Source of the DNA: Echinometra lucunter
Lineage: Eukaryota > Echinodermata > Echinoidea > Camarodonta > Echinometridae
Assembly (NCBI GenBank): GCA_029962745.1
Contig: CM057167.1
Span: 16,514,303-16,578,302, forward strand
Direction: 5' to 3'
Length of the DNA: 64,000 nucleotides
Positions 56,476-64,000 of this stretch are shown here, piece by piece. Made by a program: the position numbers and the translations under genes. Position 1 is the stretch's first letter. Every line of letters starts with the position of its first letter. A model generated the notes under the pieces. It ran no database searches. It was given only the letters and a program-made list of their open reading frames with translations, and had not been told where the DNA came from.

Positions 56476-56893
56476 TTAACCCATTCGTGACGGAGGTTCC
56501 ACATTATGTGGTTTGGCCTAATAACTTTTGATGCAGAGCCCTAAATATCATACCAAATACATGAGCAGAAAGATAAAAAAATTTTTACACATACTGTGCC
56601 CATTTTCGTTGCATCAATATTTGTTGTTTGATGCTGATATTTTTAAAAAGGAAAATAAGCATTAAAATCCTTAAATTGGCAATGCGATGAAAATGTTAAA
56701 ATTACAGTTTTTCCCTGCAAATTGGTAGCTTTATGACTTCTCATCATACATTCTGTCAATTTATATTTATTTCAGATACATGATGTTTTATAAGAAAAAT
56801 GTAGCAATAAAATAAAAATGTTGGTGTTGCCAATTTGAAGAATAAAAGCTGATCAAATTAGGCTTTAAATAATTCCTGTCACGAATGGGTTAA
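56476..56893 (-). mobile_element. piggyBac-type MITE, family 1 (copy 3, inverted)
   Basis: TTAA-flanked, starts TTAACCCATTCGTGACGG and ends CTGTCACGAATGGGTTAA. It is the reverse complement of the copies at 14268 and 50319 across its full length. Confidence 0.85.
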
Positions 56894-57724
56894 TGTGCAA
56901 ATTTATGTGAGAAAGTTGCATGAATTCGATACTGATTCATACTTGTATGAATTTTGCTTTTGCATTCATATCCGTAGACGTAGTTCTTCTACGGCCATAT
57001 ACCACGAAGAAAGCACCATCAGATGGTAAATTGCAGTAATTGAGGGGGAAAAAATGAGACACCCAATGCAATTTCAGGTCAGATTACCTGTGTTTGGTTC
57101 CGAAAGTATGACATTCTGATCATCAAACACTGGGCGTTATCATGGTTAAAGGAATTCAGTGTTTGTTTGTTTTTTGTTTTTATAAAAACTTCATCGCAGT
57201 TTTTGGCACACAGTCTATAGTACTTCAAACTATAGGGATAAGAATTCAAACACGATAAAAAGTACTTTCGAATCAGCTCAAGTGCAATTTCAAAGGCCTG
57301 TTGTACTGCCCATACAAATCATGTTAGGATTATGCAATAAGCCATAATTGTAAAGTCCGCACATTTCTAAAGGTGATAGACAGGGCCATCGAAGTTGCCT
57401 TGCGTTGATTTTTCGAAATTAGTTTTTATCATGTATTCATGATATGCATCAAGCTAATATATATGTTTTTTTCTCGAGAGAGTAGAAAAAGCATAGCATA
57501 ACATACAGTTACAAATAAGGGGCTGTATCGGAAAAAAAAAGTTTTGCAACAACTTTCTAACAACACTGAGGCTCTAAAAGGCTCTAACACTTTTGATTAA
57601 GCTGACAAAAAGGTTCTTGAATATGTTGAAATTAGTTTAAAATTCATGATTTTCCGACAATTTGCGACTGGGCAATAAAGATATATACATGTACTATAAG
57701 AGTTAAGGGGTTAAGGGGCCCTGC

Positions 57725-57818
57725 AAACACACGCGCGCACACGTACACGGCCACCCACACACACGCACACACACCCACACACACACCCTCGCGCACACAC
57801 ACTCACACACACACATAT
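57725..57818 (+). repeat. (CA)n microsatellite, interrupted
   Basis: CACACA repeats with interspersed CGCG, CACCC and CTCA units. Confidence 0.93.
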
Positions 57819-58059
57819 GTGAATGATGATGATGAATGAAACGAAGAGTGCTGCATATCATGATAATGAATAATCCAAATGAAATAATGAATTAACAATA
57901 CTAAGATACTAAATAATTGAATTGAATAATAATATTATAATATAATAATATAATATAATGTAATAATAATAAATGAAATGAGAAAATATAAATTAATGAT
58001 ATCATAATTAAGGAATGAGTAAAGGAATATTAATGATAATGGAAAGAAATTGAATAATG

Positions 58060-59165
58060 AGTAAATGAGAGAGGAGGGAAGAAACGATGAGAAGAGGAGG
58101 GAGAGAATGAATGAGGAGGGAAAATAATGGAGGGAACGACGAGAGGAGGGAGGAGAACTTGACAGGAGGGGGAGAGACGAGAGGAGGGACTGACACAGGA
58201 GGGACTGACACAGGGGAGGGAGCGACGACTGGAGGAGAGCGCCAGTATTATTGTGTGATATGTATAATCAGGAGCTCTGATATGTGAAGTGATGTAGCGC
58301 CACCTGCATGGCGTCGCCCTCTTGGCCTTGGTAATAAATTGATGCACAATCATACTTCAAAGTCGTCCGGTATATTCCTTTAATTTACTAACCAAGTGGT
58401 GTTTAACTTACCCTTGGCGGAGGACTGACACAGGAGGGAACGACAACCAGAGGAGAGGACTCACACAGGAGGGTACGACGACCAGACGGAGGGGACGACG
58501 AGGAGAGAAAGACGACCAGAGGACTGACACAGGAGGGACTGACACAAGAGGGAACGACCACCAGAGGAGAGAACTGTCACAGGAGGGAACGACGACCAGA
58601 CGGAGGGAACGACGAGGACAGAAAGACGACCAGAGGACTGACACAGGAGGGAAGGAACGACGAGCAAGACGACGAAAGACGAGGACTGACACAGGAGGGA
58701 ACGACATAGGAGGGAACGACGACCAGAGGAGGGACTGCCACAGGGGAGGGAGCGACGACTAGAGGAGAGGACTGACACAGGAGGGACTGACACAGGAGGG
58801 ACTGACGGCCAGAGGAGAGTACTCACACAGGAGGGTACGACGACCAGACGGAGGGAACGACGAGGACAGAAAGACGACTAGAGGAGGACTGACACAGGAG
58901 GGAACAACGACCAGAGGGAAGGAACGACGAGCAAGACGACGAGAGACGAGGACTGACACAGGAGGGAACGACGACCAGAGGAGAGGACTGACACAGAGGG
59001 AAACAACGACCAGAGGGAATGACGACCAGAGGAGAGGAGAGGAGAGGAGAGGGAACGACGAGGAGAGGACTGGAGGAGGAGGGAACGACGAAGAGAGGGG
59101 AGGGAATGACGACGAGGAGTGGAGGAATGAGAGGGGGATGAGGATGAGAGGAGATGAATGAGGTG
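58060..59165 (+). repeat. G-rich minisatellite, GGAGGGACTGACACA / GGAGGGAACGACGACCAGA
   Basis: About 1.1 kb of 15-40 bp units made of GAGAGGACTGACACAGGAGG and GGAACGACGACCAGAGG-type modules in one orientation. It starts more degenerate (58060-58240), is interrupted by about 190 bp of other sequence (58241-58425), and ends in GAGGAGAGGAGAGG repeats. Long Ser/Pro/Val-rich minus-strand frames result from it. Confidence 0.92.
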
Positions 59166-61217
59166 AGGATGAATGCGTGCATGAAAATTACGTCTGGGAC
59201 CGTCACCACCCGAAAGATATTTCGAAAGATATTTTTGGAAAAAATAAACAAATTGGCAATTGACAATAATCTCGAATCAACGATTCGAGAACTCTCGAGA
59301 ATAAAATAAATATGTGATTTTGTTTCATGGCTCAAATTCTCATTCTCACTCCTTTTGCCAAAGTAGGGCTATGCATAAGAACAGAATCATGTAACTTGTT
59401 CAATTCAGTTCATTTATTTTTCCTCTTTCCTTTTTCCTCTTTACAATGATTTACACATATTAACATACATATAGATCAACTTGCACAATACAATTTTTTT
59501 TTAAACTCAAATTGAAAGGGAAGGAGGGCCCCCTGTTAAAAGTAATTATCATGAACTATCATTTTTTTCATTTTATGAAAAAACAACAATAAATGATTCA
59601 GTAATGACAAAATCATTTTAAGACGCAAAACAATGATAAATATATACATAATAAACAATGAAGATACACAAATATCAAAGTTGCACAAAGTCACGCTACA
59701 AAATAGCATTTTTTATATGTACTTAGAGAGTATTGGTACTACAAAATCGGAAAACATCATTGAACACATATATGTTTAAGCTTTTTCGACATGCACTAAT
59801 CAGAGTAAAATCGCATGAAAAGCCAAAAATCTACCACGGCAGACAGCACCAATTCGGATATTGCTCACCATTTACTGAGCAACCAAGAGTGCGCGGAACA
59901 ATACTTTTTATCTTGGTTCCAAGTACTTAGCCGAGCGAGAAGCTTCAGACATTTGCGCATGCTCGAAGCAGCTTTTGCTTCGAGCATGTCGTTCAGTGAA
60001 CATTCAGCTCACTGATCCTCTTCTGTGCCGTAAGAAAGAGTTTGTGAGCAGGACTGTACGCAGAAATCTTTTCCGGGGGGGGGGGGGGGCAAGAATGCGT
60101 AAAATGTTCGAAGAAACACGCTAGCGAAGGAGCGAAGAGATCGAGCTGGTCATAAGGGTGCTTTCACGTATTTAAAATTAGAATCGAAGGTTCTGGTGCA
60201 CACTTTTGGTGGAATTTGGAAAATTTTCAGTAAAAAAATGTAAGTTTTTAAAATTGCGGGGGGGGGGGGGGGGCGGTGCGCGGGGCAACTAACTCCCTGC
60301 CGCCCCTTCCCTTCCCGACTGCCTACGGCCATGTTTATGAGAACGCTTGCATTATTTTTTTTTAGCAATTTTCCTGATTTAAACCGGCTGGCAGCAATCC
60401 TCATTTTACTTCATTTTATACTGTTTTTGTTACAGTTTCTAAATATTGTAAACTGTGTTCCAAAAGAAACTTATCACTTTTTCAGAGCAATGCTCACCAG
60501 TGGCGTAGCTAGTGAGCACGCAAAGCGTGCGAATCACTTTGCGCGCTCCCCGGGGGGGGGGGGGGAAGGGTGCAGGGAGGGGGAGTTTCCCCCTCCCGCG
60601 CGAAGCGGGGAAGCTCCGATGTTTCTTTGAATTGTTCCTTGTCTGCTCCCGCTCTTCTTACTTTCTCTTACCTTTTTCTTTTCTCGCTCACGCTTTTTTC
60701 CCTTCTGTTCTTTCTTTCTTTTTCCTTTTTGTTGGCGTTTTGGAGGGGGCGACCGAGAGTTGTTTTTTTTTTTTTTTTTAGTGGGGCTTAGCAGGTACAA
60801 ATACATTATTGCCAAAAATATTTCACCAAAATATATTAGAACACATGAAATAGTGAAGACATTATATATTGTATATTGCAAATACAAATGGACAGAAGTT
60901 AGCATATATTTCCACAATAGTAATCCTTTAGGGTAAAACAGTATGAATGGGTTGAAATTCCATGTATATTGTGGCCATAGCAATGCAGGAATTTTCACCC
61001 CATCATGCAAATATTTGAGTCAGTTGTGTGGGAAATTACGATTGTTAATTTCTCTCAGTTCACAAGAATTCAATTCAGAGTACAAAATGCTGCTGAGTGG
61101 AGGTGCAGTATACAAGGAATAAATATACCGTACCCAATCATTATTCGAATTAGTATTGCAGCCTCTCATTTACAGCGGACAAGGTCTCTGCTTTGACATT
61201 TTCATTTTTAGCTCTGT
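59166..61217. other. No gene recognised; poly-G repeats
   Basis: A CTTTTTCCTCTTTAC-type stretch at 59420-59445 may be a retroposon end. G-run MITE pieces with poly-G tracts are at 60075-60090 and 60257-60274, and another at 60490-60780 has AGTGGCGTAGCTAGTGAGC and a poly-G tract near 60551. None of the frames is convincing. Confidence 0.5.
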
Positions 61218-61855
61218 TATACAGGGTGGCTCAAAAAACGGAACAGTTGAATTTGAAGACCTTGCTCTGATCATTATGTCATATTTTTCACTTTGCTTGA
61301 TAAAACATCTTATTCTCATTGTAATAACATCTAGATCATCAAACTTGTTTTTAAACTGTTGATTACAGGAGTGATTTATCATTGACTGTCATTTTCGGGA
61401 TTTGCCCTATTTCAGAGTTCGGTGGCATCAATTTTCTAATCAATTTTCAGGACTTTGCTCTCATCATTAGAAATACTTTTCACTTTGCTGGATAAACACC
61501 TTTTTCTCATTAAAATAACACCAAAATCATCAAATTTGGTTGAGAACTTTTGATTTTATGAGTAATTTCTTATCACTGCTTATGGATTGTCATTTTAGGG
61601 TTTGCATTCATTATTCACTAATCGTGTCTCGGAACCCTGAAATCGTTCAAAACCCGGAAATGACAGTCCATGATAAATTACTCAGAAAATCAAAATTCTC
61701 AATCAAATTTGATGATCCTGGTGTCATTATAATGAGAAAAAGATGCTCTATCCAGTACACTGAAGAAAAACATTTGTTTATTAGAGCAAAGTCCTTGAAA
61801 TTGACTGTAAACTGAATGTATCTACTGTTCCGTTTTATTTGGGTCACCCTGTATA
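61218..61855. mobile_element. Palindromic element with TATACAGGGTG termini
   Basis: Ends TATACAGGGTGGCTCAAAAA and, inverse, TATACAGGGTGACCCAAATA. The two halves are diverged inverse copies along much of the 638 bp (both with TCATTATAATGAGA-like and ATGACAGTC-like segments). TA at both ends would suit a TA-targeting (mariner-type) element; class not certain. Confidence 0.75.
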
Positions 61856-62100
61856 ATAGGCGAAGTCCACCCGATACTAATTTGACTTTTATAAATAGAG
61901 TAGAGTAAAACAAATAAAACCACGAAAACAACATAAAAATCAGATGAGAGATAAGAGAGTTACAGCATTTTAAGTCATGCATAATTGAAAACAGTTCAAA
62001 ACTAAAATTGGCTCTATGCAAGAATTAGTGGATGACATCATCACCTCACTTTCCCATTTTTGCTCCTCATGGATTATGAAAAAAAAAATCATTGTGGCAC

Positions 62101-62529
62101 TTAATGTAAAGTCCCCAGTTTTCCGTTTTCTAAAATGGAAATTCCGTGTTCTTCGGTGTTCTAAACTTCGAAATTCCGTGTTCTTCGGTGACAGGTACAA
62201 AACATATGATAAAGCAATTGTAAATAGTAACAATCTTAGAAAAACGTAAATTACCCTAATATACACGTACATGCAGTATGCAGATAAAGCTTGGCGAACA
62301 CACGCTAAACACTGCGAATAGGTTTGATCCAGATTTTCCGCTGATGCACGGTTTTGTTTTATTGGATTTTGCTTTGGTTTTTGTGATTTTCACTGTATTT
62401 TACGTAACTGAAATTTTTCTGGCCTGAAAAATCGCGTTTCCGTGAAATTCCGTGAATTCCTTGTTCTTCCCGAATTCCGTGAAACGTTTCCGTTTTCCGT
62501 ATCGCGGAAAACTGGGGACTTTAACTTAA
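62101..62529. mobile_element. MITE with AAGTCCCCAGTTTTCCG termini
   Basis: Ends TTAATGTAAAGTCCCCAGTT and, inverse, TTAAGTTAAAGTCCCCAGTT. Internal repeats of GAAATTCCGTGTTCTTCGGT at the left and CCGTGAATTCC-type units at the right. TTAA at the ends is a possible target duplication. Confidence 0.75.
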
Positions 62530-62571
62530 TGTAATACAGGGGAAAGATGTTTTATTTACAAGTATCATATC

Positions 62572-63410
62572 TATGATTGACTGGACAGGTCACAACATGC
62601 CCCTTGTTCTAGTCATGATTCATAGGTTTTGTCACAAGGAATGTTTTTATCACCGGCGTAAATCCACTCTGAGGAGTGGGGGGGGGGATGATTGACCTTT
62701 TTGACGATTTTTTTTCCTGTCGATCTCACACTTAAGTATAAGCACACACCCTCACTGACCCCCACAGACCCCCTTACACACATTTTAATATTCATTTTGC
62801 GAGCGAGCGAAGCGAGTGAGCCAAAAATAACCATTTTTCTAGTTTTTAATCGCATTTTCTAACAGAAATTCTAAAATATGAGCGAGCAAAGCGAGCAAGC
62901 CAAAAATAACCACTTTTCTCATTTTTAATCGCATTTTTGAATAGAAATTCTAAAATAAAGACGAGCGAGCGAGCCAAAAATAACCACTTTTTTGGTTTTC
63001 AATCGCATTTTCAAATAGAAATTCTAAAATATGATGGTTGTTTATGACAGATATTCAAAGATTTTACTAACAGATTAATTAAAATATATTTTCTTCCTTC
63101 AAAAGTGGGGGGGGGGGGATATTTGTACACGCCATCCCCCCCTCTCCAAAAAGTGGGGGGGGGGGGATATATCCCCCCATCCCCCCAGAGATTTACGCCA
63201 ATGGTTTTTATTGTACATCACAACTGACCTAAGTGTGTGAAGACGATAAGTGTGTGAAGGAGATACAATTTATAGATAGATAGATATGCATGGATATCAT
63301 CTGTGATTGACTGGACAGGTCACAGCAGGCCCTTTGCTCGTAGGTTTTGTCACAAGGAATGTTTTTATTGTACATGACAACCGACTTAAGTGTGTGAAGA
63401 AGATAAAATT
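62572..63410 (+). repeat. Direct repeat flanking a MITE (GATTGACTGGACAGGTCACA)
   Basis: 62572-62650 and 63296-63410 share GATTGACTGGACAGGTCACA and AGGTTTTGTCACAAGGAATG followed by TTTTTAT. A third partial piece (AACTGACCTAAGTGTGTGAAG) is at 63222-63243. One copy carries the MITE inserted directly after the shared part, so the other shows the uninterrupted continuation. Confidence 0.75.
62651..63203. mobile_element. GGCGTAAATCC-type MITE, expanded form
   Basis: Ends CACCGGCGTAAATCCACTCT and ATTTACGCCAATGG. Contains about three tandem ~85 bp units (GCGAGCGAGC, then CCAAAAATAACCACTTTT, then AATCGCATTTT and AGAAATTCTAAAATA), where the copy at 51581-51944 has one. Two GTGGGGGGGGGG-GATAT blocks near the right end are also duplicated. 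Confidence 0.8.
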
Positions 63411-64000
63411 TATGAAGCTCTGTGAAAGAATTGGTATTGGACACTTATTTAAGTGGATTTTTATGACTTTTTAAAACTTAAATTTGTCCTAATTATTTGT
63501 GTGTTATACCAGGAAGTTGTTTACTGCATGCATATCAATTTTTCATGTACATGTAAGGATGGATATTCTGTTGTTGCTGCTGCGAAACAAATCCAAACGC
63601 AGTAAAACAACTTCTTGAGCTGGAATGGTTTATTGAGGTTCCTCAAGCGTTACCCTCGAGTCCATTACAATATCAACAATATAAACAGAGTGTACATTAA
63701 GCATGAGACACAGACTATACACTCAAGTCCATGGTTAACAACTGGTTAACAACTCTCCTACTTTCTTTTAAATTTACCGATAAAACAAATGCAAAAAAAA
63801 AAAAAGAAGAAGATTGAAGAAGAAAAAACTTTTTCAGTATTTCTTATTCTTTGACTATGGTATAGTAATTTGCATAAACATATTGTAATAGGAATAAAAA
63901 CGTAAAAGAATAGCTTAGAGGAGCAAGTACATGAAACGTTCGCAGTCCACATTTTCTCTTAAAACTTGTAACTACGTATATTACAAATACGGAACATGTT
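63411..64000. other. No gene recognised at the right edge
   Basis: AT-rich sequence without a supported exon. The stretch 63575-63720 has moderate GC and a CTCAAGCGTTACCCTCGAG segment but no clear repeat or frame. Confidence 0.4.

Noticed and set aside
58030..59335. Long Ser/Pro/Val-rich minus-strand frames resembling a mucin-like or surface protein
   Set aside because: They are translations of the GGAGGGACTGACACA-type minisatellite in several frames at once, which is the signature of a repeat rather than a protein.

Overview
The window is invertebrate animal genomic DNA: AT-rich, intron-dense and packed with short inverted-repeat transposons, long poly-C/poly-G tracts and microsatellites. 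The mix of elements (TTAA-flanked MITEs, an L2/CR1-like LINE and foldback elements resembling sea urchin TU transposons) fits an echinoderm, most likely a sea urchin. That identification is inference. There are three assembly gaps: 1290-1789, 20288-20310 and 34707-35206.

Two protein-coding genes can be supported. The first, on the + strand at 6.5-11.4 kb, is a divergent actin-like gene. It has three shared exons (8269-8502, 10013-10259, 10869-11395) and two competing N-terminal exons (6475-6609 and 7137-7274). Both N-terminal exons encode an actin phosphate-binding loop 1, and both end in phase 0. The predicted 381-residue product has lost several residues needed for ATP hydrolysis in actin. 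The second gene, on the - strand from about 51.4 kb (or 55.4 kb) down to about 15.3 kb, is a ceramide-kinase-like gene (CERKL family). I traced 15 coding exons by protein similarity, splice signals and an unbroken chain of intron phases; the terminal exon with the stop codon is not settled. Its GGDG and GST(D/N) lipid-kinase motifs are altered. A perfect RFX X-box lies 56 bp upstream of the most likely start codon.

Layout: 1-1.3 kb repeats at 12.3-13.5 kb, so the actin-like gene sits between two copies of one block. From 2.05 to 3.7 kb there is a possible 3' UTR of a gene lying off the left edge. From 4 to 12.4 kb is the actin-like gene with MITEs in its introns. From 13.5 to 55.4 kb is the CERKL-like gene, whose introns hold a LINE fragment (16.5-18.2 kb), a composite foldback transposon with a 33-unit inverted minisatellite (26.1-30.4 kb), a repeat rich in nuclear-receptor DR1 motifs (39.9-40.5 kb), two smaller inverted tandem arrays, and many MITEs. 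From 55.4 to 64 kb there is no recognisable gene, only MITEs, a CA repeat and a G-rich minisatellite.

Nothing shows that the two genes act together. No tRNA, rRNA or CRISPR was recognised. The most noteworthy items are the catalytically degenerate actin with alternative first exons, the X-box promoter of a CERKL-like gene with degenerate kinase motifs, and the recurring head-to-head inverted tandem arrays.
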